Program-made: the position numbers and the translations under genes
Shown here: in pieces, positions 1 through 6,892 of the stretch
How the letters are laid out: every line of letters starts with the position of its first letter
Numbering within the stretch: position 1 is the first letter of the stretch
Notes under the pieces: model-generated
Databases searched by the model: none
Told to the model about the DNA's origin: nothing
What the model saw: the letters and a program-made list of their open reading frames with translations, nothing else
NCBI RefSeq assembly: GCF_900167045.1
Contig: NZ_FUXJ01000012.1
Span: forward strand, 1 to 64,000
Direction: 5' to 3'
DNA from: Legionella maceachernii
GTDB taxonomy: Bacteria; Pseudomonadota; Gammaproteobacteria; Legionellales; Legionellaceae
DNA: 64,000 nucleotides

Positions 1-282
1 AAAGTACGCGGCCGCCTTTTTTAAGAATGCATTCTCTTCCGCAAGTCTTGCATTTTCGCGCTTTAAACGCGAAAGCTCTGCCTGTTGAAGTTTTTGATTT
101 TCAAGTGTGTCGCCACCTCGTTTCCTCTGTGCTTTCCATGAATACAATAACGATTCGGCTAAACCAAGATCTTTGGCAACCTGAGGTATGCCCTCTTTAT
201 CTGCCCGCTCCATCACTTGATCTTTAAATTGAGGGCTGTATTTCTTTTTAACTCTTTTTAGCTCTGCTTTATTCTTGTTCAT
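1..282 (-). CDS. IS3-family transposase OrfA, partial (window edge)
   Basis: The first 94 residues can be read. They begin MNKNKAELKRVKKKYSPQFK and contain the helix-turn-helix of IS3 OrfA proteins (IPQVAKDLGLAESLLYSWK). A leucine-zipper segment with LENQKLQQAELSRLKRENARL and FLKKAAAYF follows. In this family OrfA binds the terminal repeats, and a frameshift near the AYF motif joins it to the DDE-containing OrfB. That junction and OrfB lie outside the window, so the element's integrity is unknown. Confidence 0.85.
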   Translation of the reverse strand, partial: MNKNKAELKRVKKKYSPQFKDQVMERADKEGIPQVAKDLGLAESLLYSWKAQRKRGGDTLENQKLQQAELSRLKRENARLAEENAFLKKAAAYF

Positions 283-346
283 TTTCTCACCTCTGCTTTT
301 GATTTTACTCTCTTAGCAGAGTGTCCGACAAATCAGGGCAGGATCA
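1..346 (-). mobile_element. IS3-family insertion sequence, left end (runs off the window)
   Basis: The minus strand starts at 346 with TGATCCTGCCC and reaches GGACAC about 20 bases later. This is the layout of IS3-subgroup terminal repeats, which begin TGA and carry a GGACAC motif. A transposase OrfA start follows inside. The rest of the element lies beyond base 1, so its other end and target duplication cannot be seen. The tip lies inside the 3' end of the neighbouring DUF3644 gene. Confidence 0.8.
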
Positions 347-974
347 GATAACTATATCTTGGATCAGCCAATATTTTACAATCAGCTTCATAATCAGAAA
401 TGAAATCCAACAAGTTTTTAGGCAGTTTTTCTTTTTCTATTAACTCATCAATTTGGTTTTCACCAAAAGAAAAGAGTTGTAATGCAATTGGGGTAATTTT
501 TTCAAGTCCATAGTCATTCCCAAATAACTCTTTCAATGTAAAATTATAATTTATACAGCATGCTTGGAATTTACCACTAAAAAATGTATCAATTTTTCTC
601 GTCATTTGATGTTCAACCTCATGCCTAATTCCAATCAAGAATAATAAATTATTCTTTATAGCCTCATCTAGAGGGCACCCTTCATGATTTAAGCATTTTT
701 CTAATTCCCAGTACCTATAGGCACCATGCTTAGTTTTAATAAAATATTTTCTCGAATTTTTATTCTTATAATATCGATATTCAATATTATTTTTCCTAAA
801 ATAAGCATGTAAAAGATATGTCCAGGCAATATTCATCAAAACTATGAACGACTCTGCTTTAAAAGTTATTAGAGGGTTATTATAAAGCTGAATTGCTGCC
901 AATGCCGCTTCTTGTGATTTTTTTATTAGTTCATTTTTAATTGAAAAGACAGTCCTTTTCCTATTTGTAGTCAT
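333..974 (-). CDS. DUF3644-type protein, 3' end truncated by the IS3 element
   Basis: The 213-residue product resembles DUF3644. Its N-terminal half has ALAAIQLYNNPLITFKAESF followed by VLMNIAWTYLLHAYFR, and its middle has NLLFLIGIRHEVEHQM. The biochemical role of the family is not established. The last residues (ILP) and the stop codon are read from the terminal repeat of the adjacent IS3 element, which begins at 346. The true C-terminus has therefore been lost, which agrees with other members being longer as I recall them. The start at 974 gives a natural N-terminus. The family name is from memory of its conserved blocks. Confidence 0.6.
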   Translation of the reverse strand: MTTNRKRTVFSIKNELIKKSQEAALAAIQLYNNPLITFKAESFIVLMNIAWTYLLHAYFRKNNIEYRYYKNKNSRKYFIKTKHGAYRYWELEKCLNHEGCPLDEAIKNNLLFLIGIRHEVEHQMTRKIDTFFSGKFQACCINYNFTLKELFGNDYGLEKITPIALQLFSFGENQIDELIEKEKLPKNLLDFISDYEADCKILADPRYSYLILP

Positions 975-1024
975 GATTCAATCCCTTTATTATTTCTCTT
1001 TATAGTTTAGCTATTAAATTCTTA

Positions 1025-1059
1025 TCTGCGTCACTGCATAAAATGTGCAGTGACGCAGA
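1025..1059. repeat. Perfect hairpin upstream of the recombinase operon
   Basis: TCTGCGTCACTGCA (1025-1038) is exactly complementary to 1046-1059, with a 7-base loop. No T run follows on either side, so it is not an obvious terminator. It is the first of two strong hairpins ahead of the ribozyme leader and may be a protein-binding or single-strand site of the mobile element (inference). Confidence 0.7.
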
Positions 1060-1107
1060 AAACAACCTTTGATTTTGCATTGTAAAATCAATACATTACT
1101 TAATCCT

Positions 1108-1134
1108 GTCCTGACGCCAAACTGGCGTCAGGAC
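1108..1134. repeat. Perfect hairpin with 3-base loop
   Basis: GTCCTGACGCCA (1108-1119) pairs exactly with TGGCGTCAGGAC (1123-1134) around AAC. The 12-bp stem with almost no loop is very stable and has no T tract. It lies about 58 bases ahead of the hammerhead. Its function is unknown; a recombinase, relaxase or replication site is possible in this context. Confidence 0.7.
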
Positions 1135-1191
1135 AAAATTCTCATCTTCAAAATCTTGCGCAGCAAACACCTCTTTGATAATTTGAATTAA

Positions 1192-1244
1192 GCACAACTG
1201 ATGAGCTGGCGCGACTCCAGCGAAACGTAATTCACGTCTTGTGC
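1192..1244 (+). ncRNA. Hammerhead ribozyme, type I topology (copy A)
   Basis: Every part of a minimal hammerhead can be read. Helix I is GCACAA (1192-1197) with TTGTGC (1239-1244). The core CTGATGA is 1198-1204. Helix II is GCTGG (1205-1209) with CCAGC (1217-1221), with a 7-base loop CGCGACT. GAA is at 1222-1224. Helix III pairs 1225-1228 with 1234-1237 around a 5-base loop. The predicted cleavage base is C1238, in GTC. Helix I is the open end, so the topology is type I. It lies in the leader of the recombinase pair. Copy B (5054-5101) shows compensatory changes. Cleavage has not been tested. Confidence 0.85.
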
Positions 1245-1247
1245 AAA

Positions 1248-1295
1248 GCCACTTTATTCCCTAACTCTGTGGCTGGACGTTCAGTCGGGAAACCC
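1248..1295 (+). ncRNA. Conserved hairpin with possible pseudoknot, downstream of ribozyme A
   Basis: GCCAC (1248-1252) pairs with GTGGC (1269-1273). The 16-base loop carries TTCCC, which can pair with GGGAA at 1287-1291. The same layout occurs after the second ribozyme at 5107-5154, where the stem is GCCAT/ATGGC and the TTCCC/GGGAA pair is unchanged. Both copies then share a run reading AAGTCAATT. It is probably the second domain of one leader RNA. I do not recognise the family. Confidence 0.6.
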
Positions 1296-1377
1296 ATCTA
1301 GGAATCTCTGCCATCCGGCAGGGCAACTCTCTCGGGAGTTTAAGTCAATTTATTCTCAATTTTGACCATGGACTTAT

Positions 1378-1405
1378 GACAAAGCCCTTTTTTGTCGTTT
1401 TTTTT
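1378..1405 (+). terminator. Rho-independent terminator or attenuator in the recombinase leader
   Basis: GACAAA (1378-1383) pairs with TTTGTC (1391-1396), followed by G and a run of eight T. It sits between the ribozyme leader and the recombinase pair, so it could attenuate their transcription. The stem is only 6 bp and AT-rich. Confidence 0.55.
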
Positions 1406-1569
1406 CATTACCAATACAAGGAGAAAAACAACCCTAAAAACTGTTGTAAATCGGCGAAATCGTTTGCCTTATAACGATTGTTTTGCCCCCTACTTCGAGC
1501 TTTACGGCGTTAGCCGGGTTTCATCTTTGTGTGAGCCGCTCGACCAACACTAAACCAGAGACAGGGCAA

Positions 1570-2394
1570 ATGAATTTTCGGATTGGAGAAATGAGAAGAT
1601 ATTCCCTAAGACAAACAGCTAATCGGTACTTTCAGCTTGATAACCGAGGCAGCTATCAAGAAAAGAAAAAACGTGCATACGTCATCCACAAAATGATTGA
1701 TGATTTATTTCGCATTGGTAATGTGCCTACATCATGGCAAGCCATAAAATCAGAGCATATTCAAATGCTAGTTGAACATTGGAAAAAGGACCGTGTTAAA
1801 GACTCAACCATTATGCGTTATATGACAATTATCAGAAATTATTTACAAGATATTGAGTGTCCGATACCCAATATAGATAACAAAACCTTACGCTTACGCA
1901 GAAAAAAATCAAAGCACCAACCACTAAGATGGCAACCCAATCTCTGGGAATTATTTTCCAATATGACACCTCGTATCATCATGGCCCTACAAACACAATT
2001 TGGCTTAACTTTTAGTGAAGCAATACAGGTTAAACCAGGAATTCACATTAAGGGACATAAACTATGGCTCACACGTGAAATCACTTTTAATTCAATGGAC
2101 AGAATGATTCCCTTCAGAAATGAAATCCAAAAAAACATTTTGTGTGACTTAGAAAAACTAACCAATAGACAAAGCTTGATACAATTTTTTAGCTACAAAC
2201 GAGTCAAACTCGACTGGAATCATGCATTAATCGAACAGGGGATACCAATAAAAAAGTCCTGGCGTTATCTGTACGCTAAACAGATGTACGAACAACTGCT
2301 ACCAATTCTGGGCAATTACCAAACGTGTTTGATATTACATGATGAAATGGGAATAAAATCCCGCAACACACTATGGTCATATCTCCATGAGTAA
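1570..2394 (+). CDS. Catalytically degenerate tyrosine-recombinase paralogue
   Basis: About 274 residues. It aligns by eye with the next gene: SEHIQMLVEHWKKDRVKDSTI here against SKHIHVLVEHWKKQGKNPATI there, plus a shared core-binding and catalytic layout. The active site is degraded. The first catalytic arginine (GLRREES in the neighbour) is replaced in GLTFSEA. The HxLRH motif has become KSWRYLY, which keeps the second arginine but not the histidines. The GH box is absent. A terminal tyrosine remains. It overlaps the next gene by 8 bases. It may be an inactive partner subunit or directionality factor. The start at 1570 gives an N-terminus the same length as the paralogue; 1591 and an upstream TTG at 1483 are alternatives. 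Confidence 0.65.
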   Translation: MNFRIGEMRRYSLRQTANRYFQLDNRGSYQEKKKRAYVIHKMIDDLFRIGNVPTSWQAIKSEHIQMLVEHWKKDRVKDSTIMRYMTIIRNYLQDIECPIPNIDNKTLRLRRKKSKHQPLRWQPNLWELFSNMTPRIIMALQTQFGLTFSEAIQVKPGIHIKGHKLWLTREITFNSMDRMIPFRNEIQKNILCDLEKLTNRQSLIQFFSYKRVKLDWNHALIEQGIPIKKSWRYLYAKQMYEQLLPILGNYQTCLILHDEMGIKSRNTLWSYLHE

Positions 2395-3286
2395 ATCGAA
2401 ACTTAAAAGCGCATTATTTTCCATCAATGAATGCATCAAAGGTTTAGAAATATACTCCCATGCCAGCAAAGCTGACACGCGTCATATTCTAAATCGCTGT
2501 ATCAAAGATCTACATGAACAAGGCTTTATGGTTGCACATGTTAAAGGACTAAAATCAAAACACATTCATGTGTTAGTTGAGCACTGGAAAAAACAGGGTA
2601 AAAACCCCGCTACTATCAAAAATTACATGTCTAAATTGAGGAGATTATCGATCTGGCTTAATAAACCTGAATTGGTAAAACCCAGCAATGACCATTATCA
2701 AATTGGTGAACGGAGTTACATACCGACACACAACAAAGCCATAACTAACATTGACTTCTCAAAATGCGAAGAACCAATGATACGACTAGCTCTCGAGGCT
2801 CAATACCTTTTTGGTTTACGTCGTGAGGAATCGATGAAACTAGTTATTAGTGAAGCTTGGCGAGGGGATCATTTAATATTGAAGCCTAGCTGGACAAAAG
2901 GCGGTGTTGGAAGATTCATGGATATCACCAACAACGAACAAAAAGAATGGCTAGAAAAGGCAGTTAAGCAAGTACCGCACGGTCTCTCTCTTATTCCCAA
3001 AGGTAAAACATACAAAGAGTATTTAAGGAAATATCAAACTGAAACAGAAAAGCTGGGACTAAAAAATTGCCACGGTTTACGTCATGCTTATGCTCAAAAG
3101 AGATATCATGAAATAACAAGCCAACTCTCACCGGATAAGCAGCCCTATATGTGCCCTATTGAAGGTGGGAAACGATCAAAATATTTGTCTAGCTCAGAAA
3201 AAGAGATAGATCGTGAGGCTCGTGGAATTATTAGTAGGGAGCTAGGACATTCTCGGTTATCCATAACGAAAAGTTATTGCGGCTAG
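2387..3286 (+). CDS. Tyrosine recombinase / integrase
   Basis: 299 residues. It has an N-terminal SAM-like DNA-binding half and a C-terminal catalytic half. The catalytic set can be followed: Arg in LFGLRREESMKL, Lys in KPSWTKGG, HGLRHAYAQKRY for the HxxR box, ELGHSR for the second histidine, and Tyr in SITKSYCG near the C-terminus. Proteins with this layout integrate and excise conjugative elements or islands through covalent tyrosine-DNA intermediates. It overlaps its degenerate paralogue, which suggests translational coupling. It is probably the integrase of the decayed element that carries ssb and ardA, though no matching attachment site was found next to it. Confidence 0.8.
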   Translation: MSKSKLKSALFSINECIKGLEIYSHASKADTRHILNRCIKDLHEQGFMVAHVKGLKSKHIHVLVEHWKKQGKNPATIKNYMSKLRRLSIWLNKPELVKPSNDHYQIGERSYIPTHNKAITNIDFSKCEEPMIRLALEAQYLFGLRREESMKLVISEAWRGDHLILKPSWTKGGVGRFMDITNNEQKEWLEKAVKQVPHGLSLIPKGKTYKEYLRKYQTETEKLGLKNCHGLRHAYAQKRYHEITSQLSPDKQPYMCPIEGGKRSKYLSSSEKEIDREARGIISRELGHSRLSITKSYCG

Positions 3287-3452
3287 AATGCTCTTTGTTC
3301 AGTTGAGATAATTTTTATTTATTTTTCAATAGTAGTTATTAAATCCACTGGACATAAGAACTTACTAGCTACAATAAATTTTATGTGCTGCAACACATAA
3401 ATCGTACCTAGGATGCTAAAATTAGTAAAATGTAATAGTTTTTGTGAGCTAT

Positions 3453-3941
3453 ATGATAACTGAAATTATAATAACATTAATTTCTTCAGGATTTATAATA
3501 TTTATATACAAAGAATTTAAAGCATGTTGGGAAAAAAAAGCAAGGCATGATTTAAAAATTTACAGGAAGGTAAATTCAATAATTAATGATAAATATATCC
3601 TTTCTATTATTAAGGAGACTCAAACAGGATATTTACCTAAAGATACTTATTGGAAAGTAGATACTTTGATTGAATTTATTCAACTTCCTAACAATCAATT
3701 TTTAAGTAAAAATCTGAATACTCTATTATCAGATTTAACTTATACTCTAGGAGATATTGCGCAGCTTTATTCAATGTGCGGAAAATGCCAACTTATTGGT
3801 GAACATTACAAATTGATTGCACATAAAAATGGGGATCCAAAAGAGTTTGAGTTACTAAATAAAAATAAAGAATATTCCAGTAATTTATTCCAAAAATACA
3901 ATAATTTTCGCAATGCAATTAAGAAAAAATTCAAAATATAA
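3453..3941 (+). CDS. Small membrane-anchored protein of unknown function
   Basis: About 162 residues. A single hydrophobic segment lies at the N-terminus (IITLISSGFIIFIY), followed by a lysine-rich, mostly helical soluble part ending KKKFKI. I recognise no domain. A GTG nine bases upstream (3444) is an alternative start; neither start has a good ribosome-binding site. The gene is more AT-rich than its neighbours, which fits cargo of the mobile element. It stands alone between the integrase and the kinase. Confidence 0.45.
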   Translation: MITEIIITLISSGFIIFIYKEFKACWEKKARHDLKIYRKVNSIINDKYILSIIKETQTGYLPKDTYWKVDTLIEFIQLPNNQFLSKNLNTLLSDLTYTLGDIAQLYSMCGKCQLIGEHYKLIAHKNGDPKEFELLNKNKEYSSNLFQKYNNFRNAIKKKFKI

Positions 3942-4022
3942 TCTTTGAAAATTCACGCTATCTGGCAAGATCATTTACGCTTCTCCATGTTTTATAATGT
4001 AACGGCATAGAAAAATCCAACG

Positions 4023-4889
4023 TTATTTAAGTACATTATAATCCGCATAAATTTCGCCCAAAATCGCTTTTATATCAGTACCTTTAATTGGCCAACATAA
4101 AGTCTTCCAAAACGCCCATCCTAAGGCTCGCATCCAAGTAGCATTATCCAATTGAACTGCATTTTTAAACACGCTGCGTTCTTCAGCGGAAAAAAGGTTC
4201 CACGCTATGGCCAAATCGCATGCAGGATCTCCTATAGCAAGTTGGCCAAAATCGATAAGCGCGTGGAATTTTCCATTTCGAACTAAAATATTTCCAACCG
4301 CTATGTCTCCGTGAACCCAAACAGGACTTAACTGCCATTCTGAAGAAATTGCTTGTTGCCATAATGATACGGCAAGGTTTTGTTCATGAGCATTGTTAAT
4401 TTTAGGAATTGCAAGTTGCATTTCTTGATCATAGGCATTTAAAAAGCCGCCTCGATAAAAATTATGTGCGCCAGCAAAAGGCCCCTTTGTAGCATCTAAA
4501 GATTGGAATTCTTTTAAACATTTTCCCAAGGTTTCTGCAAAACCTTTCATATCATGAATATTCAGCCGGGAAGCAGGCTCACCCTCAATCCAGCGATTGA
4601 TACTCCAATGCCACGGATATATTGAAGATGGTTTTCCAAGGGCAATCGGTTGTGTAATTTCAAATGAAAGCTGTTTGGAGAGCCAGGGCAACCATTTATA
4701 TTCTTTCTCAATTTGTGGCTCATACTCCTTATCGCTAGGTAAACGAATCACCATTTCTTCGCCTAAGTGAAACGTTCGATTATCCCAACCACTTTGAGCA
4801 ACTTGGTAAATTGGCAACGATTGCCATTGAGAGAATTGTTCAGCAATCAGTTTTTGGACCAAGAATGTATCAATTTTTATGTTATCCAT
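4023..4889 (-). CDS. Aminoglycoside phosphotransferase (APH) family kinase
   Basis: 288 residues of protein-kinase-like fold. Near the N-terminus is WDNRTFHLGEEMVIRLPS, the nucleotide-binding lobe. The catalytic Brenner motif is WVHGDIAVGNILV, and the metal-binding IDFGQLAIGDPACDLA follows. This family transfers phosphate from ATP to a small-molecule hydroxyl. Members include resistance enzymes and housekeeping kinases, and the substrate cannot be read from the sequence. The ATG at 4889 has GAGG five bases upstream. The gene lies on the opposite strand to the mobile-element genes on both sides. Confidence 0.8.
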   Translation of the reverse strand: MDNIKIDTFLVQKLIAEQFSQWQSLPIYQVAQSGWDNRTFHLGEEMVIRLPSDKEYEPQIEKEYKWLPWLSKQLSFEITQPIALGKPSSIYPWHWSINRWIEGEPASRLNIHDMKGFAETLGKCLKEFQSLDATKGPFAGAHNFYRGGFLNAYDQEMQLAIPKINNAHEQNLAVSLWQQAISSEWQLSPVWVHGDIAVGNILVRNGKFHALIDFGQLAIGDPACDLAIAWNLFSAEERSVFKNAVQLDNATWMRALGWAFWKTLCWPIKGTDIKAILGEIYADYNVLK

Positions 4890-5053
4890 AGCGCCTCTAT
4901 TTAGATCTCAGTACAATGAGTTCAAAAATATTTATCAAAATAGGACATTCTAACTAAACCCTGATACCAATTGCATTATTTCAAATAGGTTCATTTAGTA
5001 TCACTTGCGCAAAATGCTTGATTTCCTTAATTGGCCTGATAATCTGAGAAAAA

Positions 5054-5101
5054 CACAACTGAAGAGTCAGCGCAATTCTGACGAAACCTATAGGTCTTGT
5101 G
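5054..5101 (+). ncRNA. Hammerhead ribozyme, type I topology (copy B)
   Basis: Helix I is CACAA (5054-5058) with TTGTG (5097-5101). The core is CTGAAGA (5059-5065), differing from consensus only at the tolerant position 7. Helix II is GTCAG (5066-5070) with CTGAC (5078-5082) around CGCAATT. GAA is at 5083-5085. Helix III is ACC/GGT (5086-5088, 5093-5095). The predicted cleavage base is C5096. Compared with copy A, three pairs of helix II and one of helix III change on both strands, while loop II is nearly constant. It lies in the leader of the small ORF-ssb-ardA operon. Confidence 0.8.
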
Positions 5102-5106
5102 ATTAC

Positions 5107-5154
5107 GCCATCTTGTTCCCTAATTCCATGGCGGAGCGTTTAGCAGGGAAACCC
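5107..5154 (+). ncRNA. Conserved hairpin with possible pseudoknot, downstream of ribozyme B
   Basis: GCCAT (5107-5111) pairs with ATGGC (5128-5132). The loop contains TTCCC, complementary to GGGAA at 5146-5150. It matches the element at 1248-1295 with a compensated pair in the stem. The RNA family is not recognised. Confidence 0.6.
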
Positions 5155-5228
5155 TTCAGGAGATGTCTTTACGGCTTCACGCCCGAGGAGTGCTTGAAGC
5201 ACATCATCATTAATAACCAAGTCAATTA

Positions 5229-5253
5229 ACCGATGTTTCGGTGATCTTTTTTT
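5229..5253 (+). terminator. Weak terminator or attenuator in the ssb-operon leader
   Basis: ACCGA (5229-5233) pairs with TCGGT (5238-5242), followed by GATC and seven T. It is short, but it is placed like the terminator of leader A: after the shared AAGTCAATT and before the first gene. Confidence 0.4.
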
Positions 5254-5318
5254 GCATAACCCAATTGGGATTGATAGTCCCTTTGGGGCTAATCCTCCCC
5301 TATTTCAAGGAGCCTACT

Positions 5319-5516
5319 ATGCAACGACAGGAACCAGCACAACTTGAGATCGAACATTTACTGTTTGAACTGGATTGTTGTGTCAATGATTTAAGTCGCC
5401 AACGACTGCAAATTAATTCCCATGACATTCAGCGAGCAGAATTAAGTTTGCACAAACTAGAAATCTTGATTTCCTTTGTCAAACTGTTTGATACCCAACG
5501 ATTGCTTGTTGATTGA
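5319..5516 (+). CDS. Small conserved-looking protein ahead of ssb
   Basis: 65 residues, starting MQRQEPAQLEIEHLLFELD. It is charged, helical and leucine-rich with no membrane segment. The ATG has AAGGAG upstream with good spacing (CAAGGAGCCTACT), which decides the start over upstream alternatives. It is the first gene after ribozyme leader B and is separated from ssb by a strong hairpin. I do not recognise the family. Small ORFs of this kind are common in leading regions of conjugative elements. Confidence 0.6.
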   Translation: MQRQEPAQLEIEHLLFELDCCVNDLSRQRLQINSHDIQRAELSLHKLEILISFVKLFDTQRLLVD

Positions 5517-5529
5517 AACCAAGTCTTAT

Positions 5530-5590
5530 CCGCATAACAGAAAAACCACCTGCCTATGCGGATGTTTTTCTGTTATGCGGGCTTTTATTT
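5530..5590 (+). terminator. Strong hairpin terminator or attenuator between the small ORF and ssb
   Basis: A 16-bp perfect stem pairs 5530-5545 with 5565-5580 (CCGCATAACAG at its foot) around a 19-base loop, and is followed by GCTTTTATTT. ssb starts 18 bases later, so the hairpin may separate expression of the two genes. Confidence 0.65.
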
Positions 5591-5607
5591 AATAACAGGA
5601 GAATATT

Positions 5608-6030
5608 ATGACTGCATCTTTAAACCGCGTTCAATTAATCGGTAATCTCGGTGCCGATCCTAAGAGCATCATCGGAAAAAACGGACAATCTTTTGTAACG
5701 GCCACTTTGGCAACCAATGAGTCATTCAAACAGAATGATGAGTGGAAAACCAGAGTGGAATGGCATCAGTTGATACTATTTGGCAGACTGTCCAAAGTAG
5801 CTGAGTATTTGAAGAAAGGTTCGCAGATATATCTCGAAGGTAAATTGCGTTCTAATCAATGGACAGACAATGAAGGTAAAACAAGTCAGACCTTAAGCAT
5901 TGTCGTCAACCATATTCAACTACTCAGCCAGCCCAAATCAGCTGATGAATCAAGCAACAAAACCGCAGAGCACCATATGGCGCAAATGCGTGAAATGTTG
6001 CAATCCGATTCAGAAGAAATCCCGTTTTAA
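5608..6030 (+). CDS. ssb: Single-stranded DNA-binding protein
   Basis: 140 residues. The OB fold spans about residues 1-108, with the usual opening LNRVQLIGNLGADP, then WHQLILFGRLSKVAEYLKKG and YLEGKLRSNQW. A short linker leads to the acidic tip SEEIPF, the docking peptide for partner proteins in bacterial SSBs. It is shorter than typical chromosomal SSBs. It sits directly before ardA, a leading-region arrangement of conjugative plasmids and ICEs, where such SSBs protect incoming single-stranded DNA. CAGGAGA upstream of the ATG is a good ribosome-binding site. Confidence 0.92.
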   Translation: MTASLNRVQLIGNLGADPKSIIGKNGQSFVTATLATNESFKQNDEWKTRVEWHQLILFGRLSKVAEYLKKGSQIYLEGKLRSNQWTDNEGKTSQTLSIVVNHIQLLSQPKSADESSNKTAEHHMAQMREMLQSDSEEIPF

Positions 6031-6047
6031 TCATACCACCCTATCAC

Positions 6048-6099
6048 GGGAGCAAGCTCTCGTGTGGGACTGCTCCCCTTAGTATAAGGAGATAGTCCC
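6048..6099 (+). promoter_or_regulatory. Hairpin sequestering the ardA ribosome-binding site, with an alternative pairing
   Basis: GGGACT (6066-6071) pairs with AGTCCC (6094-6099), ending at the base before the ATG. Inside, CTCC and CTT can pair with the Shine-Dalgarno AAGGAG (6086-6091), so the site would be closed. GGGAGC (6048-6053) can instead pair with GCTCCC (6072-6077), which would break the closed form. This may be a translational switch; it is read by eye only. Confidence 0.5.
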
Positions 6100-6606
6100 A
6101 TGGAAAATCCTTCGATTTACGTCGCCTGTTTAGCATCTTACAACAATGGCATCTTGCATGGTGCTTGGATTGATGCAACTCAGAGTGAAGATGAAATTAT
6201 GGATGGAATTCTGGACATGCTGCATTGTAGCCCAGAATTAAACGCTGAAGAATTTGCCATTCATGATTATGAAGGATTCGGCGGCATCAATGTTGATGAG
6301 TATGACTCAATAGCTACCATCGTTGAATATGCTTCATTTATACAAAGACATGGAGAATTGGGTCTTGCCCTCCTCGACGATTTTTCGATAAATGACACTG
6401 AAAGCATGATGGAGGATCATTATCATGGTTGTTATGATTCTGAGGTTGATTTTGCTCGGGAATTATTTGATGAATGCTACGCCCATCAAATACCGGATAA
6501 TTTAATCTATTACTTTGATTATGAGGCTTTTGCCCGTGATCTTCTTATAGATAATTATTATTCAGTAAATGTTGATGGAAAAGCTCATATTTTTTCAACT
6601 ATATAA
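6100..6606 (+). CDS. ardA: Antirestriction protein ArdA
   Basis: 168 residues, very acidic. The opening IYVACLASYNNGILHGAWID and then EEFAIHDYEGFGG are the ArdA hallmarks; the C-terminus ends GKAHIFSTI. ArdA mimics B-form DNA and blocks type I restriction enzymes, protecting DNA that arrives by conjugation. The length matches the family. It follows ssb by about 70 bases, which contain a hairpin holding its ribosome-binding site. With ssb it marks the segment as the leading region of a conjugative element. Confidence 0.93.
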   Translation: MENPSIYVACLASYNNGILHGAWIDATQSEDEIMDGILDMLHCSPELNAEEFAIHDYEGFGGINVDEYDSIATIVEYASFIQRHGELGLALLDDFSINDTESMMEDHYHGCYDSEVDFARELFDECYAHQIPDNLIYYFDYEAFARDLLIDNYYSVNVDGKAHIFSTI

Positions 6607-6760
6607 GTCTCTTTTGAGGCTTATATAGCTGTTTCTTTAATCATGCCCTGTTTGTCATTTTATTTCTTCTATTGGTCAATCCATATATTATAAAAAGGCA
6701 TTTTATAGACCCTTGCTTTCACCATTCATATTTGAAACAATCTATTCGCATTTTAATGCA

Positions 6761-6892
6761 ATCTTCAGGGCGGGGTGAAATTCCCCACCGGTGGTAAGCA
6801 ATTTGCAAGCCCACGAGCGCTCTTTTGAAAAAAGAGGTCAGCAGATTTGGTGAAACTCCAAAGCCGACGGTATAGTCCGGATGAAAGAAGAT
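6761..6892 (+). promoter_or_regulatory. FMN riboswitch (RFN element)
   Basis: The aptamer starts TCTTCAGGGCGGGGTGAAATT, continues CCCCACCGGTGG and AGCCCACGAGCG, and ends CCGACGGTATAGTCCGGATGAAAGAAGA, with the end pairing to the start. It lies about 90 bases ahead of ribB. FMN binding would reduce expression of that gene. Confidence 0.95.

Noticed and set aside
1483-1569. TTG start adding 29 residues to the first recombinase paralogue
   Set aside because: The added residues do not look like the family, and the ATG at 1570 gives the same length as the paralogue.
5005-5229. 74-codon ORF across the leader of the ssb operon
   Set aside because: It lies over the ribozyme and hairpin, has no ribosome-binding site, and changes between the two copies follow RNA pairing rather than codons.
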